NCBI GenBank assembly: GCA_038025085.1
Contig: CM076140.1
Span: 1,428,501-1,492,500, forward strand
DNA from: Tetragonia tetragonoides
Taxonomy: Eukaryota; Streptophyta; Magnoliopsida; Caryophyllales; Aizoaceae
Length of the DNA: 64,000 nucleotides
Direction: 5' to 3'
In this document: positions 27,866 to 39,100 of the stretch, piece by piece
Layout: the number at the start of each line of letters is the position of its first letter
How positions within the stretch are numbered: the stretch's first letter is position 1
Notes under the pieces: generated by a model
Database searches by the model: none
What the model saw: only the letters and a program-made list of their open reading frames with translations
Told to the model about the DNA's origin: nothing
Made by a program: the position numbers and the translations under genes

Positions 27866-28471
27866 TTAGGTAGCTGGAACAGGGACAGGGGTAAGATGGT
27901 AAAAGATCCTCTCAAACTCCTCAAGAGCTTCCTTGACAATCTCAACAGGTTTCCCCTTTCCAATAACCATTTTCACTAAACCCACCACAAAACGCCCTTC
28001 AAACTTGCTCTTTTCCACAATCTCCATAATCGCCTCCCCCTTTTCTCTCTCCCCAACTATTCCATCCATCATCAGCTCCTTGACATGCCCATTTCTCAAC
28101 AACCTCAGGAGCTTCTTCACATCCCTACCCACCTCCAATACAGCCCCGTTTGACTGCGCTACGTCCAGAAGCGCTGCCGCGTAGCCACTGGCGGCTCTAC
28201 GGTGGACGGAAGAGCGTGGTGCCCTGAAGGTGGGGCCGAAAAGGGGTGAGACGACCTTTCGGGGATTATGGGAATAAAGAGAGGTAAAGTTGTCTTTTTT
28301 GGGATAATAGTTGTTGGATGATGGTGGTCTGGTTTTGGAGATTGATGATGTGGGAAGTTGGTGATGATGGGAAACAGGGGTGGGTTTCAGTTGCTGGTGG
28401 CTCAGGTTGTGGTTGAATGAATTTGGGACATGGAAGGTGGTGGTGGTAACAGAGCTTGACAAGGTTTCCAT
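27866..28471 (-). CDS. AtpD/OSCP-like protein with only the N-terminal domain
   Basis: Intronless ORF of 201 residues. Residues 1 to about 85 are rich in Ser, Thr, His and Pro with few acidic residues, like a plastid transit peptide. From about 92, HRRAASGYAAALLDVAQSNG resembles the start of the F-type ATPase delta/OSCP domain (helical N-terminal domain that caps the F1 alpha subunits). The homology runs through FVVGLVKMVIGKGKPVEIVKEALEEFERIFYHLT and stops about five residues later. Chloroplast AtpD continues for another ~80 residues with the beta-rich C-terminal domain that contacts the stator. This protein therefore looks like a stand-alone N-domain, either a distinct paralogue or a truncated derivative. 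No frame continuation was found downstream. Confidence 0.75.
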   Translation of the reverse strand: METLSSSVTTTTFHVPNSFNHNLSHQQLKPTPVSHHHQLPTSSISKTRPPSSNNYYPKKDNFTSLYSHNPRKVVSPLFGPTFRAPRSSVHRRAASGYAAALLDVAQSNGAVLEVGRDVKKLLRLLRNGHVKELMMDGIVGEREKGEAIMEIVEKSKFEGRFVVGLVKMVIGKGKPVEIVKEALEEFERIFYHLTPVPVPAT

Positions 28472-29717
28472 ATTTTTGGTCGGTTGAAATTGAAAGAGTT
28501 TTTCGTTTTCGGTTTTTCTTCAAGAAAGAAGGGGAGGAATTTCGTAGATAGGATTTTCAGCAAGTGGGAACGATATTCCCTCCTACCTCGAATCCCCTTC
28601 ACACCCCAAGTTTCACTACGCACGTATACAACTCTCCAAATCCATTCCTCCTCAGTCCTCCTTGCCCCACCAAAAAAGAAATTAAGAAAAAGACTTGGCT
28701 AATTATCAAAAAAACCAAAAAAAAAAAAAAGAAGACTTGGCAAAAGTGCAAGACCATCAAACATAGAGCCTAGGAAATGTAAGGAGAATGGAGGGTTGAC
28801 ACAAAGTACACCATATGCTAGTAACACAAAAGAACTCAGTCTCTAGAACTCTAGTCGTAAGAGCTGTTAAACCGCGTTATAGCCAGGAGAGAAGTAACAA
28901 CATATCCAGTCCAGAAGATTCATTTATCATTCATACTGTACCTCTGATTAAAGGATATACATATAATGAAATCAACATATGCACTGAATTATTATATCCT
29001 AGCATGGAAAGGAGCAAACCAAAATGTTCACTAAATCTGGATAGATGGGGTCATGTGGAGAAGGGGAAAAAGAGAACAGAATGGAGATAGGAGTAGTACT
29101 AGTTAATCAACACTCTATTTGTTGGAGTTGGCCATCTGTTTCAATCAAAAAACAAAAATATGAGTTTGACACCTAAAGATGTAGAGTACCAGTTGTTACT
29201 ACCTAAACCCATGTGTATAATCATTGATTCATCCCCTGCTTCTTCAAGCCAACATAATGGAAACACATGGGCAATGATCAGCACGATAAACAAAATGGTA
29301 GCTTACGCACGAAGTGAAAGTAGATACACTGGTTCACTGATAATAGAGAATAATATATGCCCAAATCCTATCAACCAAATCAAACAAAAAAACAATAATA
29401 TCAAATTAGCAAACCAAGCTGGATAAAATGGGATGATTCTCAACCTCGCAAATCTTGTGAAAAATTTACCTTAAATATAGATTAATTTACACACATCTAG
29501 TTCTTATGGACCTTAGTAGAGTGAAGCACCTCTGAAAATGTAACAGACTGATTCCTCACTCACATTTTGCACCTTCCCTTGCTCGCTAGGGTGGACACCA
29601 TAATTTGGTCCAAGCAGCAAACAGTCACGATTAAGGGAGGGGTAGAATTAATGTGAACATAAAATACAGAGAGAGGGGGCTAGCTGTTTTGTTTGATCAC
29701 AATTCTCAGCAGTTCCA
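28472..29717. other. Gene-free interval
   Basis: The 5' flank of the OSCP-like gene (A-rich around 28718-28730) and the 3' side of the RABA3 gene. Only short, composition-driven ORFs. Confidence 0.4.
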
Positions 29718-31494
29718 TCAGCAAGAGCAGTTAGAGAGCTTCTTCATCTCACTAATTTCGAGATCTGACCCAGTTATGATGTCGATTTTCGAGCCCTTGA
29801 GCGTCACTGAATTCTGACCGTTTTGTTTCCCATTAGGAGAATCGCAATCTAAGGTCTTCTTAGAGGTCACACTATAGATTTCCTCAAGCACTTTGAAGAA
29901 AGCAGTCTCTACATTATCACCACTTAATGCTGATGCCTCTGAGAAGAACAGACCCTGATCCTGAGCGAACTCCACAGCGTCTTCCGTGGGGACTGCCCTT
30001 TGCTCCGTTAGATCAGCCTTGTTCCCGATTAACATGATCACGATCGAGCTGTCTGCGTGGGCACGGAGCTCAGTTACCCATCTGGCGACATGATCAAAGG
30101 TCTGCCTCTTGGTTATGTCATACACTACCACTGCTCCTAGTGCTCCTCTGTAGTATGCACTTGTAACTGCTCTGTACCTTCATGTTACAATTAGACAGGG
30201 CAGAAACAGATATAGAGTTCAGTCTAACGCATTATTATAGAAGATAAATTTGTCATGCTAGGAGAGGGGAGGGAAAATGAATGTAAGAGAATGGCTAAAA
30301 CTTGAAAGCAGCACGAAACTGCAAAATGCCAAAAAAAGGAAAAGGAAATATATTTGTTTAGCAATGCTTCATAGAAGTAAAATTTGTCAGGTAATGGAGA
30401 AAATTGGATGAACATCTCAAATTGTTCAAATGGACCAGAAAATGACCCATCTTGTATTCAAGATCTGATCTAATTTCTTGTACGTATATGAATCCAATGA
30501 AACATCTAGCAACGGTCTTCATAATTAAAAATTAAAATATCATATTTAATTGTTGAAATAGAATTTTATTGGTTCAACTTATTGGCCAAATCAATTTAAG
30601 TAGTGTATTACTACTAGTTTTGTGATTTGGTGCTTCCTTGTCATGTGGTCCACTTATCTACTCTTGAAGTGGGTGGATATAAATATTGACTTATAGTAGT
30701 ATACTACTACTACTATCACTAAGTCATTACTATCAACTACTACATACAAAGAAGATTAGAAGAGCACCGAATCAGGAACAACATGATCTGCCAACATAAT
30801 TAATTAAACCCCATATCTCAGCCATGTTTAGGTACCCTTCTTAATTAACACCACAAGAATCCTAAACAAGTTAGTCAATACAGTATGATATTGATAAATC
30901 CGTTTGTATGTTAACAGTAACACAAAAACTTCTATAAGACGATCTTTCCCCAAACTGTAATGGTTAACGCAACGGATGCCTTTTTGAAGTCTAGGAATGG
31001 CAATAATTTATCCCCTGTTTTAGTTTGTACCTGGAAATGGAATTCTGCTTTTGGGGGCTACAAGTTACTCTACAAGAGTACAACCTAATGATGTTTGTGG
31101 CAAATACAATCTCAAGTCATCTCACTTCATTATTTGTTTGTTGTTTGATATGATAATAATACAACACATCCTTTTCAGTTACCAAAAACTATTGATCGAT
31201 TACCCAGCAGGTCAGAATTGTGCCCTACTTGGACTAATTCCAACTAACAATACAATGATATGTATGATATTCAGCTGCCCAAACACCGGTAATTCGAGTA
31301 ATAATGACCATTTAAGACGAAATTCCTAGGACCATAGATATGTTTCTATTGTCTTGATAGTTTGATTTGATTGAGATTTTCATGTTCAAACCACATATGA
31401 ACAGCATCACACATTCACACCCCACCCCACAGTTATACACAATCACACATAAAGAAAGAGACCAAAAAAAGCTTGAAGAATTTGCTCATAGAAA

Positions 31495-31537
<43 letters not shown>

Positions 31538-31779
31538 GAACACCTTTCTTGGCCAGCAGTATCCCAGATCTGTGCCTTGATAACTTTGGACTTAATGGTA
31601 ACAGTGCGATTCTGGAACTCAACACCAATGGTGGATTTTGAATCAAAAGAAAACTCGTTCTTTGCAAATCTTGACAGCAACTGAGACTTCCCTACAGCTG
31701 AATCTCCAATCACAACCACCTTATACACATAATCTACTCTCATCTCTCCTTCAGAACCGCCATTCATCTCTTGATTCAT
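29718..31779 (-). CDS. RABA3: RABA3-type small GTPase (Rab11 clade)
   Basis: Exons 31779-31544 and 30177-29718 on the minus strand, joined in an AG|G Arg codon within [14 protein letters not shown], give 231 residues. G-box motifs: GDSAVGKS (25-32), the effector segment [18 protein letters not shown] (72-78), GNKADL (130-135) and the SALSGDN box. The C-terminus ends NCSC, a double-cysteine CXC geranylgeranylation signal. The MNQEM start, the [11 protein letters not shown] region and the [12 protein letters not shown] segment agree with Arabidopsis RABA3 rather than RABA1/2/4. RABA GTPases act at the trans-Golgi network/recycling endosome in secretion to the plasma membrane and cell plate. The single intron is 1.37 kb and has a long GA/CT repeat just inside its donor end. 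Confidence 0.93.
31498..31535. repeat. (GA)n microsatellite next to the RABA3 5' splice site
   Basis: About 18 GA dinucleotides; on the gene's sense strand this is (CT)n starting about 8 nt downstream of the exon 1 donor GTGTTC at 31543. Confidence 0.95.
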
Positions 31780-32541
31780 CTTCTATTAATTTCGCTTTCA
31801 GACCCCAAAATATCCTAGTAGTTGGAATATTGGTTACAACTTATTGTAACACTTCAGCCCCTTTTGATTGGGGACATATAGTCAGAACTGATATATAGAG
31901 ATGTGGGGACTTTGGAGAAACTGTAATAATGAGAACAGGGGAAAAACACAAACACAATACACTCTGTGAAAGAAAAGAAGCATGAAAAAGAAGTGGAAAC
32001 CAAAAGCAGGGGTTTTTGAGTCATGACCCACTACCATAATTGACTTAGGTTAATTGTACCCAAGTGTCTTACTTTATGTTAAGACAAAAAATTATTAGTT
32101 GAATTAGCAATAAATAAACAAACAAATATCAGTACAGTGATTATAGCTACTATTTGTTCTGTCAATTCTCATCATAACTTATTATTGCTGCTGCTTGGGG
32201 ATTGAAGTTATGACAGTATATGTATATTGATATGAGTGGGATTTTCCAGTTTTAAGATCCAATGTAGGGTCCACTTTACCACCTAACAAAGCTTTGTGGC
32301 TTAATCTGTGGCAATTATTCTGGAAGATTATTTAAGCCATGAATGAATTGTACTAGTAGTAGTATAGTATAAACTGGATCAGTTTTGAGACCCACATGAT
32401 GAGGTGAAGATACAAATATATATATGACCCGAGACATTCCTGATTCTCTCATTTTGAGGCATTAACTATTTTCTTGGCTTCTTGTCTGCTTTGAAATTTG
32501 AGATTGATGCCTAAATCTGCAAGCTTACATTTATCTGATTT
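31780..32541. other. Promoter side of the RABA3 gene
   Basis: AT-rich, no gene or clear element. Confidence 0.4.
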
Positions 32542-32652
32542 ATTTTGTGGTGCAAAAGTTCTGTTATGAGGCCGCCTCAAGGTGAGACCCCCTCTATAGC
32601 CAAGCATGACATAAGCATGTCGCTTTATACAAGTTTTTGTGCACCACAAAAT
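32542..32652. mobile_element. 111-bp hairpin-type MITE or remnant
   Basis: Perfect 13-bp inverted termini, attttgtggtgca and tgcaccacaaaat. The interior 'gaggccgcctcaaggtgagacc' recurs in similar form near 52990-53020 ('ccttgagaccgcctcat'), so it belongs to a dispersed repeat. No secure target duplication. Confidence 0.55.
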
Positions 32653-33218
32653 ATTACTATAGAAAATAAATAAATAAAAAGACACATAAAATATATACTC
32701 TGTTGATATTTGGATTTGGTTATCATCTTGTTTGATCAAAATGTTAAATTAGGATCTAGATCCTCTTTGCAGGGACCCTTTTATTTGAAGGGAAGGACAG
32801 GTAAAATGAACCCGTGAATATTGGCTTAAAAGGACAATCTTCTAATCTTTTGCACCGACGACAAAAAATGTTTCCTGCTTTTCATTTGACTCCCTTAACG
32901 AAGACATTAATTCACTGATTAAGGATTCAGAATGAAGACAGATTGCTGGTAGGATAAATGAAACAACAGTTGATGGGCCGGTCCATCTACTTAATTAACA
33001 TGCGGTCCAGGCACTTTCTATTACAAAATCCATAGGCGGCTGACTATAAAACTGTTGTCCCATGTATTATAGTATCTTCCTTCAGAAGCCCAACTGAAGT
33101 CTTGCATTTAAACACAAGGGCTTCTTTGCTTCTCTTTCGGCTTCTTCAACTGGACCTGTAATCCAAGAAATAAATCCTCTTATGAACATTGGATCATAGG
33201 TAACAAATGAATATTGAA
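32653..33218. other. Gene-free interval
   Basis: No gene or repeat recognised; only short ORFs. Confidence 0.35.
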
Positions 33219-33235
33219 ATATACGAGTATCTATA

Positions 33236-33428
33236 ACCAAGGAGGTGTGATTGAGTGGTAGGGACTCATTCATCCTTAACCAAGGTCGAGGGTTCGAATC
33301 TCATCTTGGGTATGGAGCAGCAATTTCTTGGCCAACTGTCCCACCCTTTGAGTTACCTACAAGTCAGCGCGGGGAAATAATCACTGTAATCGACGGTGGA
33401 TACCCTTGGTCGTGAACCCAAAAAAAAT
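33236..33428 (+). mobile_element. tRNA-derived SINE
   Basis: A pol III promoter is visible: a box A-like 'gtgattgagtggtaggg' near 33246 and box B 'ggttcgaatct' near 33291. A ~110-bp tRNA-unrelated body follows, then an A-rich tail 'cccaaaaaaaa'. It is flanked by an imperfect 17-bp target duplication, 33219-33235 (atatacgagtatctata) and 33429-33445 (atataccagtatctgta). The tRNA-like head is not a functional tRNA gene. Confidence 0.85.
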
Positions 33429-33445
33429 ATATACCAGTATCTGTA

Positions 33446-34007
33446 TATGAAACTCTAGTTTTTATACTAGTACTACTTTTTTCGGTCATCAACTCATGAG
33501 TATGTGAAACTCTAGTTGGCAAGTATGGCAACTCACGACTTTGTTCTGTTGGGTCCCTTCGTCATGACGTCATTGCTATGTAACCTTCATATATTCTAGT
33601 TCTTCGTGAACCGACCCGGTGCAAACAACACTAATCTTAACACAAAAGATTTAGGGTGAATCTATGGTCTAAACCAAAAATTTTAGACTTGTTATTATGA
33701 CAATCTCAATGGATGGAGAGTTACAATTCCTTCTAATGTTTCCTCATGGTCGTGAACATTATTCAATCCAATAAGGAGCATGTAGTTTGGGCCTTCCCTT
33801 CTCTAAAAATGTTGAGCACTTTAGGAGGGCTAGTACAATTAGCTATGAAGTTTACAAGTGGTTATTTGGTTGACAAAAAAAAATGTAACAAATAAATTTT
33901 CATGTAAAACCGTTTGGTTGACATAATTGTAGGACGTGTACTTACTAAAATGGAGAAGTCACTTACAGCTTACTTAGTGTACTCAACCAAGCAATTTCAT
34001 CACTTTC
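33446..34007. other. Gene-free interval
   Basis: AT-rich, no gene recognised. Confidence 0.35.
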
Positions 34008-34010
34008 TAA

Positions 34011-34292
34011 GGCTCCGTTTGATTCACCTGTATAAAACTGATCTGAACTGAACTGAAATGAGCTGAACTAAACTTAATTGATTTTTTACACTTGACCGTT
34101 AACCATTTAAAATTCGTCCAAACATAGTCAATACTGGACTCATTTGAAAATATGCATTGAGATCTTTCCGATGAAATAATTATCATCATGAAATTATTTC
34201 GAAATAAAAAGTTAAATGAGTGATAAAACTACACATGAACTAGACTGAACTAAACTGAATTTAAGTAAAATTAAAATGAATCAAACAGAGCC
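34011..34292. mobile_element. Tourist-like MITE, GGCTCYGTTTGATTCA family, copy 1
   Basis: Termini GGCTCCGTTTGATTCA and TGAATCAAACAGAGCC are flanked by TAA at 34008-34010 and 34293-34295. The interior has repeated 'gaactgaact' words. It is strongly similar over its length to the copy at 44331-44597. Confidence 0.88.
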
Positions 34293-34763
34293 TAAAAAGC
34301 TATATTTTCATCAAAAATAAAAACTTCATTTGAATTACAACTTCGCAAATTGAACCAAACAACCACTATAGAAAAAGGAAACCTGAAATTCCCCAATTAC
34401 AACAAAAGATATGGTACTAAAATTCGAAGTTTATTGTTTCTGTTTCCTTTTGTTTCTTTACTTTTAAGAGAAACTTACACGTTAGTGCTAACTTATACAA
34501 AATTCATATACTTTCAAAACTTAAGCTTAGAAGGGTCAAATATGAACAAGATAATGAGATATTGGGTCAAAATGGCAGCTGAGCTGGCATAAATGAAAGG
34601 ATAGCCTAAAATTACGGCAAAATACAAATCCAATATGATAAGTTGTCTGGTCAAAAACAGGACAAACGTGTAACATAAAGCTACAACCAACGAATTGATT
34701 TGAAGAACAACAGCACACATAAAAAGGGAGGGGGTAGTTAGCCGTGGCCAACTTCCTCTCTTC

Positions 34764-35040
34764 ACTAACCCCCTGTTCCTTTCGTTGTCTTTATATATAA
34801 CATCGTTCCATTATATGTTGCAACTTTCATTTCAATCCGTTTTGTTTAGTGTTGTATCTCATTTTATAAAATTCATTCTGATTTACACCGCAAATTATGT
34901 TCCGTTCCATTAGAAGGGAAAAAAACACCTGATATTAATTATTTTAGTTTGCATTTTATTTTGTCTTACGTTCTGATCTATTATGAAATTCATTTTGTTT
35001 TACACTGCAAATTACGTTCCGTTCCATTAAAAAGGAGAAG
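34764..35040. repeat. Remnant of a dispersed repeat with an internal duplication
   Basis: Starts 'ccctgttcctttcgttgtc', the inverse of the terminus of the 55.9-kb MITE family. It holds two copies of a ~45-bp block (34868-34911 and 34985-35030: 'aaattcatt.tg.tttacac.gcaaatta', then 'gttccgttccatta'). The other terminus is not clear. Confidence 0.45.
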
Positions 35041-35482
35041 AAAAAAAAAAAAAAAAATGATACTAATTACTCAAGGCTGATAGTTATCAGGTATAGTGAG
35101 AACTAAAAAAGCAACCCACTTACGGAAGCTAAGATTAATGTACCGACCTCTCATTTGGTCAAATCCCATTGACAATGATTTGCTAAAATCTAAATGCCTT
35201 TACTTACAGATAAGATAATAGCGATTAGCGATGGCTAGAAAAGAAATAAATAAGAGAGGAGTTATAATACACATGTTAAGCAAAGGGATGAGTAAAAGAA
35301 TATGTCATGAACTAATGACTCATGACTGATGACCGCCGACCAATGTTGAAATGGGCAAATGGCGATTAGATGGAAGGAGTAAATCATGGTCCAAAGCTTA
35401 ATAATTTGAGCGGGTGGGTAATTTAGTTGTGACAGCGAAGGAACCTAATAACATGACCCAGCTGGCTCTGATGATCAAAGTT
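35041..35482. other. Gene-free interval
   Basis: An A-rich run at 35041-35057, then unremarkable AT-rich DNA. Confidence 0.35.
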
Positions 35483-35485
35483 TTA

Positions 35486-35732
35486 GGGTCTGTTCTCCCC
35501 AATTTATTTCTGTTTATTTCAGCAAACTTCAATAAACTTCAACAAACTTCAGCAAACTTCAACAAACTTCAACAAAGTTAAATAAAGTTAAACAAAGTTA
35601 AACAAACCAATATATAAACTATCAACAAGATTCAACAAAAATAAACAAAGTTAAATAAAGTTCAACAAAGTTCAACAAAAATAAATTTTCAGTAATAAAT
35701 ATAAACATTTTTCAGTTGGGGAGAACAGATCC
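35486..35732. mobile_element. Tourist-like MITE, GGGTCTGTTCTCCCCAA family, copy 1
   Basis: Termini GGGTCTGTTCTCCCCAA and TTGGGGAGAACAGATCC are flanked by TTA (35483-35485 and 35733-35735). The interior is built from 'ttcaacaaactt' / 'aacaaagtta' words. A second copy lies at 52685-52908. Confidence 0.88.
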
Positions 35733-35867
35733 TTAGTGTCACCATAATGATAATTGCGCCGTTTCTTGAACAGCTTTGTACTTCTCATATTACTACTGCT
35801 ATTTATATTTTCCGGGCAAAGGCCAGGCCATCAAGCATTCAAGCTCCAACCAAAGTCATCGTGCCCA

Positions 35868-36168
35868 TGTTGAAAGAAATGAATATTAACTCAGACCCAG
35901 AAAAGAAGAAAAGAACGATTGAAAGAAATGCAACTAGAGAAAAAACGATTCTTCTTATTAAACTGATTAATGAATGTTACAGCAGGGAAGTGTTTATATA
36001 CAGCAAGATATATCAACAGAAGAAGAAGAAGAAGAAGAAGAAGTAAACTCTATCAAAACCACCGCCTATATTCTAGGAACAAATCCTAACTAACTCGGCT
36101 AACTCTAATGTTACTCTAACAAACTTTGACTGACTCAGCTAATATACAAACAACAAATAATTCCAACA
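35868..36168 (-). mobile_element. 3' LTR of the Ty1/copia element
   Basis: On the minus strand this runs TGTTGGAATTATTTG...TTTCAACA, with the TGTTG/CAACA terminal inverse expected of copia LTRs. It directly follows a polypurine tract (ttgagggggg, 36169-36178). It holds a TATA-like tgtatataaac (sense) near 35993-36003 and an (AAG)8-type microsatellite at 36018-36043. About 301 bp. Confidence 0.75.
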
Positions 36169-36175
36169 CCCCCCC

Positions 36176-39100
36176 TCAAGTAGGAGGGGATGACACTCCT
36201 AACTTGCCAAGCAAAAAATGATGCTGGCGACCTGCTAAACTTTTTGTAAAAATATCAGCCAATTGCTCATCACTTTTGACATGGTGCAAGCTAATCAAAC
36301 CCTCCTGCAGCTGTTCCCTGACATAATGACAGTCAAGTTCAATGTGTTTTGTGCGCTCATGAAACACTGGGTTTTTAGCTATGTGGATGGCTGCCTGACT
36401 GTCACACTGTACAGCAATAGGAACTATATCAGGAATAGTCAATTCAGCCAATAGTCGAGAGAGCCATGCTAACTCTGAGGTAACTCTTCTCAAGCTCCTG
36501 TATTCGGCTTCTGCACTGGAAAGGGAAACAGTGGCTTGCTTTTTAGATTTCCATGAAATTGGACTGCCCCCAAGCAGAATAAAATACCCACTGATGGATC
36601 GTCTAGTCTGAGGACAGGCTGCCCAGTCAGAGTCACAATAAGCTTGCAATTGGAACGTAGTTGTGGAATTCAGGAACAGGCCTTGGCTAGGATCTCTGTT
36701 CAGATATTTGAGAACGTGAAGGGCTGCATCCATATGAGGTTGCCTTGGCTGTTGCATGAACTGGCTCAAGTATTGGACAGCAAAGGCTAAGTCTGGTCTT
36801 GTATGAGTAAGGAAGTTCAATTTGCCAACTAATTTTCTGTATTGACCAGGTTCAACCAAGAGTGTTCCTTCATCAAGTTTTAACTTGATATTTGTCTCCA
36901 AAGGACAGATGGTTGTTGAACTGTTGAGATGATTAAACTCCTTGAGTAATTCATGAACAAATTTTCTTTGAGTTAAGATGACACCACCACGGCTCTGCAG
37001 GACTTCAATACCCAGAAAATAATTGAGGAACCCTAGATCTTTGATCTTGAATGTGGAATCCAAGAACAGTTTTAATGCTGCAATTTCTTCTTCATTATTC
37101 CCTGTGATGAGAATATCATCGACATAGACAGCGATAAAGACAGCTGAACTGCCCATTTTCTTGTGAAATAATGAATGATCATTCTTGGACATTTGATAAC
37201 CTCTAGACTTCAAGGAATCTGACAGTTTTCCATACCACTGTCTAGATGCTTGTTTAAGACCGTATAATGACTTCTGAAGTTTACAGACCTGCTTGGGATT
37301 GGATAAAGCCAAACCAGGGGGAGGTTTCATGTAAATTTCTTCATGAAGGTCCCCATGGAGAAAAGCATTGTTGACATCAAGTTGATGCATATGCCATCCT
37401 TTCTTGACAGCAGTGGCAATGAGTGCTCGGATAGTAGTCATCTTGACTACAGGAGAGAAAGTCTATGTGTAATCAATTCCTTCTACTTGAGTGAATCCCC
37501 TGACAACTAATCTGGCCTTATACCTTTCAACGGAACCATCAGCTTTGAGTTTAATCTTGTAAACCCATTTGCAACTAATTGGCTTTTTTCCAGCAGGAAG
37601 ATTAGTGATAGTCCATGTTTCATTAGCATTTAAGGCTTCAAATTCATTAGCCATTGCTGCCTGCCATGAAGGGTTAGTAACAGCATCCTCAAAACAAATA
37701 GGTTCCTGAACTTGCAAAACATTGTTTAACAGCTGCTGACTAGTAGATGAAAGGGAACTGGAACAGACATGCTTAGGGAGGTTAAGAGAAGAAGTGATGG
37801 TATGATGACAGGAAGAAGGAGCGTCAGAATTGAGAGAAAAAATGGCATGAGCACACACACTATTACACAAATAATCCTGGAGGTACTGGGGTGCAGAAGT
37901 GGTTCGACTGGACTTTCTGACCTCATGTTGGGGTTGAGAGGAAACTGGTTCGACAGTTGAGGTATGTGTGGGTGAAGGAGGAGAGGCATTTAGCTGATGA
38001 GCTTGAGGATCAGAAGGAGAAGAGGGAGGAGTGGAGAAGGGATCATGGTTGAGGTGAGAGTCAGATGAGGGCTGATAAGGAAAAAGTGAAGACGACTGAT
38101 TTAGTTGTGGTGTTTGATAGGGAAATATTTCCTCATGAAATATGACATCTCTTGATACTTGAACCTTCTTGGTGTCCAAATTATACAATTTGTAGGCCTT
38201 TTTTCCATTAGGATATCCCAAGAAGATGCATGAAGATGCTCTAGGCTTAAACTTGTCTCTTCCCCTTTTGAGTGTTGAGGAATAGCATAAACAACCAAAG
38301 CTTCTTAGGTGAGTGTATGAAGGCTTGAAACCAGTCAGGAGCTCATAAGGTGTTTTTCCATGAAGAAGCTTGGAAGGGAATCTGTTTATAAGGTATGTTG
38401 CTATAAGAACACAATCACCCCAAAATTTCACAGGTAAGTTTGATTGAAATAAGAGGGCTCTGGCAGTTTCCAAGAGATGTTTGTGTTTTCTCTCAACTAT
38501 CCCATTTTGTTGTGGTGTGTCTGTACAGCTGGTTTGATGAATAATTCCCTTAGAAAAGAAGAAACTAGTGGCTTCATTGCTTAACCCCAGTTCCAAAGCA
38601 TTATCTGATCGGACGGTTTGAATTTTGGCTTGATATTGAGTGTGAGCCATTTCATAAAAGGCCTGAATGAGAGGCAAGGCATTGCTCTTGGCACTGAGTA
38701 AGTGTATCCAAGTAGCCCTAGTGAAGTCATCAACTATAGTCAAGAAGTAACTAAAGCCATTGTAAGTATGTGTATGGTATGGTCCCCAAAGGTCAATGTG
38801 AATGAGTTGGAAGGATTGAGTGGTTTGAATGTGACTGTGAGGGAAAGAACTTCTGTGTTGTCTAGCCATTGGACATATGTGACAGCTTGAAATATCATCA
38901 TGAGTGGAATTATCATCAAACAAACGCAGGGATTTCAATTTATACAGAGGTAAATGGACAAGTCTGCTATGCCATAATTTTGCATTAACTTTGCAAACGT
39001 TATTACAATGAGCATCACCAGCTCCATCATGAACAGGAAAAAAAGAAATGTCTTTCTGGACATCGTTACAATCAGAAGTCAAATTATTGTGGACAGAAGA

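Noticed and set aside
31051..31329. 92-codon plus-strand ORF inside the RABA3 intron
   Set aside because: No homology recognised, no promoter or splice context, and AT-rich composition typical of chance ORFs.
33241..33310. tRNA-like sequence with a box B
   Set aside because: It does not fold as a full tRNA and is followed by a long body, an A tail and a flanking duplication, so it is the head of a SINE.
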